From CAZKCI01 sp964551475 (GTDB lineage: Bacteria > Auribacterota > Erginobacteria > Erginobacterales > CAZKCI01): 64,000 bases of DNA. Positions 34,925-42,467 of this stretch are shown here, piece by piece. How positions within the stretch are numbered: the first letter of the stretch is position 1; each line of letters opens with the position of its first letter. Where the stretch lies: the NCBI GenBank assembly GCA_964551475.1, contig CAZKCI010000023.1:1-64000 (forward strand). Direction: 5' to 3'. The notes beneath the pieces were generated by a model. That model searched no databases and was not told the origin of the DNA. It saw only the letters and a list, made by a program, of their open reading frames with translations. Made by a program: the position numbers and the translations under genes.

Positions 34925-36412
34925 ATGCACCACCGGTTTCGGACAGCTTGCGCCCTCCTCTTTCTTCTCGTCGTCTCCTGCCGGCCCTCTTCCCCGCCGC
35001 CGGAACGGCCCGACATCATACTGATCTCCATCGATACCCTCCGGGCCGACCGCCTCGGCGGCTACGGCTACCCCCGGCCCACCTCGCCCGCCATCGACGC
35101 CTTCTCCCGCGAGTGCGTCCTTTTCAAAAACGCTATCAGCCAGTCCCACTACACCGCTCCCGCCCACATGTCGATCTTCACTGCTCTCTCCCCCTTCGTC
35201 CACCGGATCGACAACATCGAGCCCCAGGGAGAGACCGTCTCCACGCTCTCTCCCGAGATCCCCAGCCTGGTCGAGGTCCTCGCCAGCCTCGGCTACGCCA
35301 CGATCGGAATGCACGGGGGAGCCAACCTGGATCCGCAGTTCGGCTTCGGACGAGGATTCGATTCCTACACCGCCGACTTCTACGACTGGGAGAAAAAGCA
35401 AGGAGCCGATCCTCGCCATCTGGAAACCGTCCTGAACGCGCTCCGAAAACGGATCCGGGACAGCCGCCGGGAAGGGGGTCCCCTCTTCCTCTTCCTCCAC
35501 CATTTCCTCTGCCACGACCCCTATCTGGAGGGGCCCGAGGATCTCCGCTACCGCTTCGTCGAGAGCGTCCCGGAAGGTCTTCCGGACCGAAGAGAGGATC
35601 CGGCCAGGGTGAGCGATCCCGGAGACGAAAAGAACTATTTCTGGAACCGGGTCAACCTCGCCGAGCCGGACGATCGGCGCTATGCCTCCGACCTGTATGA
35701 CGGCGGCGTGCTCTACTCCGATTTCCTTCTCCGGGAATTTCTGGACTGCCTGAGAAAGGAGGGGGTCTACGACAACGCCGTCGTCATTCTCCTCTCCGAC
35801 CACGGAGAGGAGTTTTACGAACACCAGGGGCATCTTCACGAAAACCTGTTCATCGAAAACCTCCACGTCCCCCTGATGATCAAATTCCCCCAGGGCCGCG
35901 GCCGGGGGCGGGTCGTCGAAACGCCGGTGCGGACCATCGACACGCTGCCTTCGGTCTTCGACTACCTCGGCCTCCCCATCGCCCACCGCGTCCAGGGTGT
36001 CTCCTTCATCCCTCTCCTCACCGGAAACGGGTCCTACCTCCCGCCCCTGGTCTCCTACGCTTTCGCCCGGCCGCCCCACCACCAGGACTCCGTCCGCATC
36101 CGGGACGGCGATGACGTCTACACCAACTTTCGCTGGCAGGGCATCCCCGACTGGCTCTTCGACGCCGGGAACGACCCCCGTGAGGAGGAAAACCTGGCCG
36201 GGGAAAGAATCGAGGCGGTGGAAAGACTGCGGGAGAAAACGCGGGAGATCGCAAATAGCGACGCCGCTTTCCGGCGTCTTTTCGTCGGCCGGGCCGCGGC
36301 GAAGAAGGCGCCCGGGGTGAAGACCCCCGCCGGAAGATCATCTTCTCCGAACACTCCGAAGATCGACCCGGAACTCTGGAATCAGATGAAGGCGCTGGGA
36401 TACCTCAAATGA
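34925..36412 (+). CDS. Sulfatase-fold lipoprotein with Thr in place of the formylglycine residue
   Basis: The product has 495 residues. The signal peptide ends in a lipobox V-V-S-C (Cys19). PDIILISIDTLRADRLGGYGY carries the metal-binding Asp37. The nucleophile motif, usually C/S-x-P-S/A-R, reads T77-A-P-A-H81, so formylglycine cannot form; a Thr nucleophile is used by phosphoethanolamine transferases of the same superfamily. VVILLSDHGEEFYEHQGHLHEN gives the second metal site. The C-terminal DPELWNQMKALGYL is common in this subgroup. It may be a phosphotransferase or esterase acting on envelope polymers. The function is not certain. Confidence 0.85.
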   Translation: MHHRFRTACALLFLLVVSCRPSSPPPERPDIILISIDTLRADRLGGYGYPRPTSPAIDAFSRECVLFKNAISQSHYTAPAHMSIFTALSPFVHRIDNIEPQGETVSTLSPEIPSLVEVLASLGYATIGMHGGANLDPQFGFGRGFDSYTADFYDWEKKQGADPRHLETVLNALRKRIRDSRREGGPLFLFLHHFLCHDPYLEGPEDLRYRFVESVPEGLPDRREDPARVSDPGDEKNYFWNRVNLAEPDDRRYASDLYDGGVLYSDFLLREFLDCLRKEGVYDNAVVILLSDHGEEFYEHQGHLHENLFIENLHVPLMIKFPQGRGRGRVVETPVRTIDTLPSVFDYLGLPIAHRVQGVSFIPLLTGNGSYLPPLVSYAFARPPHHQDSVRIRDGDDVYTNFRWQGIPDWLFDAGNDPREEENLAGERIEAVERLREKTREIANSDAAFRRLFVGRAAAKKAPGVKTPAGRSSSPNTPKIDPELWNQMKALGYLK

Positions 36413-36414
36413 AC

Positions 36415-36446
36415 GCAGGGAGCAGGGAGTGGGGAGTAGTGAGTAG
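36415..36446. repeat. Single-arm word repeat GGGAGTAGTGAGTAG
   Basis: GCAGGGAGCAGGGAGTGGGG followed by AGTAGTGAGTAG is a run of GGGAG and GAGTA words without a mirrored arm. The rest of the 103-base gap holds nothing recognised. Confidence 0.45.
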
Positions 36447-36515
36447 TAAATTATTAAAATCCTTCCCCCCCGGGGAGCGGATTGATGAAAACGGCGTCTA
36501 TCGATCCCTTCCCTT

Positions 36516-38609
36516 TCACCCCAGCATTTCCAGCTCGCCCAGGGAATAGAAATAGTGCGCGGAACCTTGATGACCGTCAGAGATGAGCAACTGGTAGTAA
36601 CGGAAAGCCTGATCGTTGTCGAATGTCCAAGAATAGCTTTGGCCCTCGACGGGCGGATCGTCTTGGGCCACGGGCGCCAGCAGATTCCAGGTTTTCCCGT
36701 CCTGACTCGCCAGGAGCTGGGCCAGGCGGAAAAATTGCTCGGGGTGCCCGCGCCGCGGCCGGGCCGTCAGCGACCGGATCACCCGGGCCCGACCGGCGCC
36801 GAAATCGACCGTCACCCAGGCGGTTTGCCCGATTTTATCCATCGCCACGTGCCAGAAGGTATCCGGGTCCTCATCCCGCAGGTTCTCGACCTCTCCCCCC
36901 CCGGAGCTTTCGGACGAGGCCTCCAGCGATACCCCGGGGACGAGAAGCCGGTTCCTTGCCTCCGGGGGACGGAGTTCCAGTTCCTTGAAGAGCCAGAGCG
37001 CGCGGACGGGGAAGCGCGGACGCAGCGCCTCGAGCAACGTAGTCTCCCACCGCCGATGCCACGCTTCGGCGACGAGGGCTCGGGAGACCGTTTCCCCGGT
37101 CATCTCTTTCGCCTCATTCGGGAAGTAATGTGGGTAGCCGTAGACATCCGATCTCCCATGATTCGCCAGCGCCGCTTGGTTGATGAAGCGGAAGTTCGGA
37201 ATCGAGATGATGAGCAAACCGACGAGGAGGCACCGGTTCAGGGTCGCGAAAGGCTCTTCCCGGATAGAAAACAACAGCGCGAACGGCAAGGTAACGAACA
37301 GGGAAAACAAGGCCCCGTAATAATAGGGTGTTTCGATCAGGCGCAGGTGTTTGGCCAGAATCGCCGTTTGGAAGATTATGAAAAGAAGCAGCACGGCGAG
37401 CGCGCGGAGAAATGCCTTTTTCGCCCAGGCGGGCAACTGAAAAAAAGCCGTCACGACATACACGAAGAGAAAGATGGCCGCGCCGGTATAGACTTTCTGG
37501 ACGTGCAGCGCCGCGCGGACAGGGGCCGGCATGATCAGGCTGCCCAGCAGATGGCGCCCGTTCGAGACGATGCTCCCGAACTTAAACTGCTGCCAGATAT
37601 TGGAAGACTGGGCGTAGTGAGGCCTCCAGATGCACTGCCAGAACTGGAAATCGCCGAAACCGCATCCCTTGATCACCCGGGGAGCGATCCACGTCACGAA
37701 GCATAAAAAGAAAACGAAAACCAGCGCATACCCGCACAGCGCCGCGATCATATTCTTCCTGGCGCTAAAGATATTCGGATAAAGGATCGGGATGCAGAAA
37801 AAGATGAACCAGGCCGTTTCGTCTAGAAAAAACGCGATGAATATGGTGGCGACGAGCCCCGCATAGGCGAGCGCGAGGCGCCGAGCGATCCGATCCCCCT
37901 GTTTCGTGAAAGACCTGATCCTGGCGGCGAGGGCAAGGCCCGCGCGAAGGCACCCGCCGTCCGCCCCCGGCGGGGAGCCCCGAAGAATGGCCGGCGAGAG
38001 CAGCGTCCACTGCAGCGCCTTTTTCCCGAAATATTCTTTCCGCGCGAGCAGGCGGTCGATGCGGGAAGACAGATACAGGCTCAGAATCGCCGCAAAGAGG
38101 GTCAACGGCTTGCCGGGGTGAAACAGCAGGGTAATCCCGGACAAAAAGCCGACCGAGAGGATATAGAGCGAGATCCCCGACCAGGCCGAGAGATGGCTGC
38201 GCGCGAAATTGCGCAGGAACTTGAAGAGCAGGAGAGGCGAGAGAATGAGAGTGAATATCCAGGTCAGGGAAAGGCTGGGATGCGGGGGAAAATACTCCCA
38301 GAGCCAAACGCGGAATTTCACATTGATGATCAGCACGGCATAGGATAAAAACCGGGCGCGGGCGATGGCGTCAAAGCTCCAGCAGTCGAAACCTCGCAAC
38401 AAATCTCCCGGGACGAGGCGAGACCCGTTTCTAAAGGCATTGGGAATGCAGCGAGAGACGATCTCCGGATGGGTCCAATTGGCATTGTAGTTAAAAATAA
38501 CGCCGAGAACATAGGCCAGGGCGAAAACGAAGATCGCCCGATAAATAAAAGCATCTCCCGGCCACGCGGCGAAGGGGCGGGGCCGGCCCACGGTTGCCTG
38601 CCGGCTCAT
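36516..38609 (-). CDS. Polytopic membrane protein with F5/8 type C-like C-terminal domain
   Basis: The product has 697 residues. There are about ten to twelve hydrophobic segments over residues 20-490, of no recognised family; the layout resembles GT-C glycosyltransferases or DUF2029-like proteins but the acidic catalytic motif is not obvious. The C-terminal 140 residues look like a discoidin or F5/8C carbohydrate-binding domain: GGEVENLRDEDPDTFWHVA, AWVTVDFGAGRARVIRSLT, FRLAQLLASQDGKTWNLLAP and YYQLLISDG. The start overlaps the upstream GT2 gene by ATGA. A periplasmic sugar-binding tail on a membrane enzyme is the best guess. Confidence 0.72.
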   Translation of the reverse strand: MSRQATVGRPRPFAAWPGDAFIYRAIFVFALAYVLGVIFNYNANWTHPEIVSRCIPNAFRNGSRLVPGDLLRGFDCWSFDAIARARFLSYAVLIINVKFRVWLWEYFPPHPSLSLTWIFTLILSPLLLFKFLRNFARSHLSAWSGISLYILSVGFLSGITLLFHPGKPLTLFAAILSLYLSSRIDRLLARKEYFGKKALQWTLLSPAILRGSPPGADGGCLRAGLALAARIRSFTKQGDRIARRLALAYAGLVATIFIAFFLDETAWFIFFCIPILYPNIFSARKNMIAALCGYALVFVFFLCFVTWIAPRVIKGCGFGDFQFWQCIWRPHYAQSSNIWQQFKFGSIVSNGRHLLGSLIMPAPVRAALHVQKVYTGAAIFLFVYVVTAFFQLPAWAKKAFLRALAVLLLFIIFQTAILAKHLRLIETPYYYGALFSLFVTLPFALLFSIREEPFATLNRCLLVGLLIISIPNFRFINQAALANHGRSDVYGYPHYFPNEAKEMTGETVSRALVAEAWHRRWETTLLEALRPRFPVRALWLFKELELRPPEARNRLLVPGVSLEASSESSGGGEVENLRDEDPDTFWHVAMDKIGQTAWVTVDFGAGRARVIRSLTARPRRGHPEQFFRLAQLLASQDGKTWNLLAPVAQDDPPVEGQSYSWTFDNDQAFRYYQLLISDGHQGSAHYFYSLGELEMLG

Positions 38610-39319
38610 CGCGTCGCCTCGGGCTCTCGCCCCCGACGCAACTCTTTCCAGAACAGGCCCAGAAAAGCCGCGCCGGTCGGCAGCGAGCTGGATTTGCTCT
38701 TCCCGCCGATCCGGTCCCCCTCGATGGTGGGGATTTCCCCGACCCTCAGGCCCAGCTTCATCGCCCGGATGGACAGCTGATACTCAATCAGGTAACCGTC
38801 CGCGTCCGGATGAAGGCGGGCAAAGGCCTCCTTGGTGATGGCCCGGTAGCCGTTGATGCTGTCGCTCAAACTTCCCTTCCAGGTTTTATTGGCCGCCCAG
38901 GTGAACGCCTGATTCGCCCACTTGCGCCAGGGCCAGGCCGCCTCATCTTCCTCATTGCGGGAACCGGGTAAAAAGCGCGAGGCGATCGCCATGTCCGCGC
39001 CGTTCTGGAGCACGGAGAGGAGCCGCGGGATGTCGGCGGGGTCTTCGTTGCCGTCCGGGCTGAAGAAGACGATATGCTCGCCCGCCGCGCGATCGACCGC
39101 GATCCGGAACGCCTCCCCCCTTCCCTTTTTCTCCTGGGAAAATACGGGCACTCCCCGGCTCCGGAGAAACTCCGCCGTGCCGTCGGTGGAGCCCCCGTCC
39201 ACTGTGATAACCTCGCCGACCAGCGCTACGGGGATCCGGTCGAACAGGGCCCGCACCCCCGCGATCTCGTCGTAGGTGAGGAAAACGAGGGTGCTCCTGA
39301 CGTTTGGTCTCTTTTCCAT
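38606..39319 (-). CDS. Glycosyltransferase family 2 (polyprenyl-phosphate sugar synthase-like)
   Basis: The product has 237 residues. TLVFLTYDEIAGVRALFDRI, VITVDGGSTDGTAEFL (nucleotide site), KKGRGEAFRIAV, HIVFFSPDGNEDPADIPRLL (metal site), MAIASRFLPGSRN and SDSINGYRAITKEAF match dolichol-phosphate-mannose-synthase-like enzymes. Such proteins make the lipid-phosphate sugar used by GT-C transferases, several of which lie nearby. It is a close paralogue of the C-terminal domain of the fused protein at 40387. Confidence 0.88.
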   Translation of the reverse strand: MEKRPNVRSTLVFLTYDEIAGVRALFDRIPVALVGEVITVDGGSTDGTAEFLRSRGVPVFSQEKKGRGEAFRIAVDRAAGEHIVFFSPDGNEDPADIPRLLSVLQNGADMAIASRFLPGSRNEEDEAAWPWRKWANQAFTWAANKTWKGSLSDSINGYRAITKEAFARLHPDADGYLIEYQLSIRAMKLGLRVGEIPTIEGDRIGGKSKSSSLPTGAAFLGLFWKELRRGREPEATR

Positions 39320-39351
39320 ATCAAGGGCGGCTCAGCGACATCGGGATAAAC

Positions 39352-39415
39352 GGTTCACGGTTCAACGGCTTACGGTGAGTTTGTCATTCCTCCAACCGTT
39401 AAACCTTTGAACCGG
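39352..39415. repeat. Inverted repeat, family A
   Basis: GGTTCACGGTTCAACGG lies opposite AACCGTTAAACCTTTGAACC around GTGAGTTTGTCATTCC. It sits between the GT2 gene and the epimerase gene. Confidence 0.82.
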
Positions 39416-40387
39416 CTATTGGGAATTGCGGCGATACCACTCGATCGTCCGCTGGAGCCCCTCCCGCAGGGAAACCGCGGCTTCGTAGCCGAGGAGGCTT
39501 TCGGCCTTGGCCGTGCTCGCCTGGCGGCGCATCTGCCCGGAGGGTCGCCGGGGGTCAAAAACGATACGGGGACTCTCCCCCGCGAGCTCGGCGATAAGCG
39601 CGATCAGCTCTTTGATCGTGATCTCTTCCTCGGCGCCGATATTGACCGGGTCGGCCTCGGGATACTTCTCCACGGCCAACAGCAATCCCCGGGCAACATC
39701 GGTCACATACACGAACGCCCGGCTCTGCTCGCCGTCGCCCCAGACCGTCAGAGGATCCTGTTTCTCCACCACTTTGCGGATCAACGCCGGGATGACATGG
39801 GAGCTTTCCCATTGGAAATTATCCCGCGGTCCATAGGCATTGTACGGCCGGGCGATGGCAATCCGCATCGGGTATTGGAGGGCGTAACAGCGCCCCTGCG
39901 CTTCCGCCACCCGTTTCGCCCACCCGTAGCCCAGGTTGGTGGGTTCGGGGTCGGAAAGAAAACCCTCGTCCTCCGGCGTGGGGACGCTGGACTCCCGGGG
40001 ATAGACGCAGGCCGAGCTCACGCAGAGATATCTCTCCACCCCACTGCGAACGGCGGCTTCCATCACGTTGGCGTTCATCACCACATTGGCGTAAAACAGC
40101 GCGCCCGGACGGGCGGCGTTGTAACCCACACCCCCGACGTGGGCGGCGAGGTGCAAGGCGCAGTCCATCCCGCGGCAAGCGCGCAGGCATACGTCGAGAT
40201 CGGAGAGGTCTCCCGGGCTGAAATCCACCTCCGCGAAGGAGGAGCCCAGGTGGCGGCGCGATTTCTCCTCCGAACCGTCGGCCACCCGCACCCGGGCGCC
40301 TTCCTGAAGCAGCATCTCCGTCAGGTGAGAGCCGATAAAACCTCCCCCGCCCGTCACCAGGACTTTTTTATCCTTCCAGAACGACAT
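39416..40387 (-). CDS. NAD-dependent sugar epimerase/dehydratase (GDP-fucose synthase/GDP-mannose epimerase-like)
   Basis: The product has 323 residues. VLVTGGGGFIGSHLTEMLL binds NAD. CALHLAAHVGGVGYNAARPG, CVSSACVYP and the Y-x3-K pair in YGWAKRVAEA complete an extended SDR active site. AYGPRDNFQWESSHVIPALI and VWGDGEQSRAFVYVTDVARG are close to GDP-L-fucose synthase and GDP-mannose 3,5-epimerase. The ATG at 40387 shares one base with the stop of the upstream fused gene (TGATG). The sequence encoded before 40387 overlaps that gene out of frame. Confidence 0.83.
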   Translation of the reverse strand: MSFWKDKKVLVTGGGGFIGSHLTEMLLQEGARVRVADGSEEKSRRHLGSSFAEVDFSPGDLSDLDVCLRACRGMDCALHLAAHVGGVGYNAARPGALFYANVVMNANVMEAAVRSGVERYLCVSSACVYPRESSVPTPEDEGFLSDPEPTNLGYGWAKRVAEAQGRCYALQYPMRIAIARPYNAYGPRDNFQWESSHVIPALIRKVVEKQDPLTVWGDGEQSRAFVYVTDVARGLLLAVEKYPEADPVNIGAEEEITIKELIALIAELAGESPRIVFDPRRPSGQMRRQASTAKAESLLGYEAAVSLREGLQRTIEWYRRNSQ

Positions 40388-42276
40388 CAGTCGGCGGCTC
40401 CCGGGCGGCGGAACACCCTCCCTTTCCAGAGTTCCTTGACGAGTATGCCCACCATGTGAAAAACGGACCACGCTATTTTGTAGCCAACGTCCTCGCGGGA
40501 CTTGACCGATTCGCGGGTGGGGATTTCGATCACCTTCCACCCGGCTTCCATCGCCCGGATGGACATCTGGTAGTGGTAGCCCAGGCCGGAGGCATCAAGG
40601 CCGAGACGGGCCAGGCTCGCTTTTCTGACCGCGCGGAAGGTGTTCAGGGGGTCGGTGAGGTTGCCGTTAAAGAGGACATTGGCCAGCAGCGAGAAAAACC
40701 GGTTTCCCAGCCCCCGGAAGGGGATGGAGCGCCGATAGTCGCTTTTGTGCCCCCCGGGCATGAGCCGCGAGGCGATGACCAGGTCGTATCCCTGGTCCAG
40801 CAGAAGCCGCAAGCGGTGGATGTCTTCCGGATCCTTGGACCCGTCCAGCTCGAAAAAGACGATGCCCTCGCCCGCAGCCAGCGCGGCGCCGGCCGGGAAT
40901 GGGTCGGGGGCGACGGACACCGGGACTTTCTTCTCCTCCCAGAACTCCGGCGTCCCGTCGGAAGATCCCCGGTCGACCACCACAAGCTGATTGAACATCT
41001 CTCGGGGGATGGAATCGAAGACTTGGCGAGACAGATCGAGCGAGTCGAAGGTGGCGATGACCAGGGTGAAGTTCCGGGCGGCCTTCTCCCGCGGCCGCCC
41101 GGAGAAGTAGCTGTGGAAACGCCCGATCAGGTAATCCAGGTCCACCGAAGACAGGTCCTGGTGGCAGCCGACGTAGAAACCGCCCCGGTTGATCCAGTCC
41201 GCCGCCGGGTAATCCTTCGGATCGAGTCGGAACAGACGGCGGTAGACCGGCTGGGTGATCAGGGGGAACATCTCCCGGGTTTCCACCCCGTGCTCTTCCA
41301 GATAATTGACCAGATTCTCCTTGCTCTCCTCCCTGAGTACGATCGGATACATCATGAAGGAATGCTCGCACTCCGGCCGGATCGCCGGAAGCTGAATCCG
41401 GTCTTCGAGATCGCGCAACCCCTCGGTCAGATAGCGGGCGTTCCGGCGGCGGCGGGCGATCATCTCCTCCCAGGTTTCGAGCTGGGCCAGCCCCAGCGCC
41501 CCCTCCATCTCGGTGACCCGGTAGCTGTGCCCCAGGCTGACGAAAGAGAAGCGGCGGGCGACGATCATCCTCATCTCTTCCCGGGTCTTGTTTTCGTCGT
41601 CGTCGATGCTGATGTAGATGGAATCCCGCCCGTGGTTCAGCAACGAGCGCAGGGCGACGGCGCACTCGGGATCGTTGGTGGTGCACAGCCCCCCGACCCC
41701 GGTGACGATCAGGTGGGCCACGTAGGTGGAGAAACAGCCGATATCTCCCAGGCCGCCCACCCATCGACCCCGGTAGCGGGCGAACATGGTTTCGCAGGAG
41801 TCCTCGATCACGCCGAGCCGGCGGGAGCGGGCGATCTCGAGGATGGGATCCATCGCGCAGGGGAGGCCGAAGAGATGGACGGGGAGGACGGCGCGCGTGC
41901 GGGGGGTGATCCGGGCTTCGATCCGGCTGGGGTCGATCCCGTAGTAGTCCTTCTCCACGTCCACGAAGACCGGTCGCAGATTGTTGTGGAGAACGCAGTT
42001 GGAGGTGGCGATGAAGGTGACCGCCGGGACGAGCACTTCGTCCCCGTCCCGCCAGCCGCGCTGCTCCTTGAGGGCGGCCAGCGCGATCGTGAGCGCGCTG
42101 GTCCCGCTGTTGGTCATCACCCCGAAACGGCAGCCGTGGAGGTGGGCGAATTTCTCCTCGAACCTCATGGTGAAGGGTCCGTAGGAGAGACGGTTGCTGC
42201 CCAGGACCTGGCGGACGTACTCCTTCGCCCGTTCGCTGACGGTGAGCGTGCCGACTTTTATGATCGGTGTTTCCAT
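40387..42276 (-). CDS. Fusion: DegT-type PLP enzyme (His in place of Lys) + GT2 domain
   Basis: The product has 629 residues. Residues 1-400 are DegT/DnrJ/EryC1-type: GPFTMRFEEKFAHLHGCRFG, MTNSGTSALTIALAALK, PAVTFIATSN, PVHLFGLPCAMDPI, GVIEDSCE. Where aminotransferases have the PLP Lys, the sequence is CFSTYVAHLIVTGVGG with His188, as in ColD-type 3-dehydratases. Residues of about 408-620 are a GT2 domain (LVVVDRGSSDGTPEF, FFELDGSKDPEDIHRLRL) paralogous to the gene at 38606. The link of sugar dehydration to glycosyl transfer in one chain is unusual. The product may be a 3-deoxy sugar that is passed on. Confidence 0.82.
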   Translation of the reverse strand: METPIIKVGTLTVSERAKEYVRQVLGSNRLSYGPFTMRFEEKFAHLHGCRFGVMTNSGTSALTIALAALKEQRGWRDGDEVLVPAVTFIATSNCVLHNNLRPVFVDVEKDYYGIDPSRIEARITPRTRAVLPVHLFGLPCAMDPILEIARSRRLGVIEDSCETMFARYRGRWVGGLGDIGCFSTYVAHLIVTGVGGLCTTNDPECAVALRSLLNHGRDSIYISIDDDENKTREEMRMIVARRFSFVSLGHSYRVTEMEGALGLAQLETWEEMIARRRRNARYLTEGLRDLEDRIQLPAIRPECEHSFMMYPIVLREESKENLVNYLEEHGVETREMFPLITQPVYRRLFRLDPKDYPAADWINRGGFYVGCHQDLSSVDLDYLIGRFHSYFSGRPREKAARNFTLVIATFDSLDLSRQVFDSIPREMFNQLVVVDRGSSDGTPEFWEEKKVPVSVAPDPFPAGAALAAGEGIVFFELDGSKDPEDIHRLRLLLDQGYDLVIASRLMPGGHKSDYRRSIPFRGLGNRFFSLLANVLFNGNLTDPLNTFRAVRKASLARLGLDASGLGYHYQMSIRAMEAGWKVIEIPTRESVKSREDVGYKIAWSVFHMVGILVKELWKGRVFRRPGAAD

Positions 42277-42342
42277 GCTAGAAAGCGATGCTCGGTAACA
42301 GTAAAGAGTCAGAAAAAGAAGTTATGTATGACCGAAATGATT

Positions 42343-42467
42343 TCGTTCCCGTTCACATCCGCGTTCACGGAGACGCGACGGGTACGTGAACGTGTACGAG
42401 AACGTGAACGTTTACGTGTGCGCAAACGCGTAACCGTGCGTAACCTCACGTATCCTCATGTAACCTC
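42343..42467. repeat. Inverted repeat, family K (ACGTGAACG words)
   Basis: CGTTCCCGTTCACATCCGCG and GTTCACGG oppose CGTGAACGTGTACGAGAACG and TGAACGTTTACGTG. A second part has GCGTAACCGTGCGTAACC. The last bases encode the tail and stop (LHEDT) of the GT-C gene. Confidence 0.72.

Noticed and set aside
40388..40540. Upstream extension of the epimerase frame at 39416
   Set aside because: The 51 residues overlap the end of the fused PLP-GT2 gene out of frame. The Rossmann motif begins right after ATG 40387.
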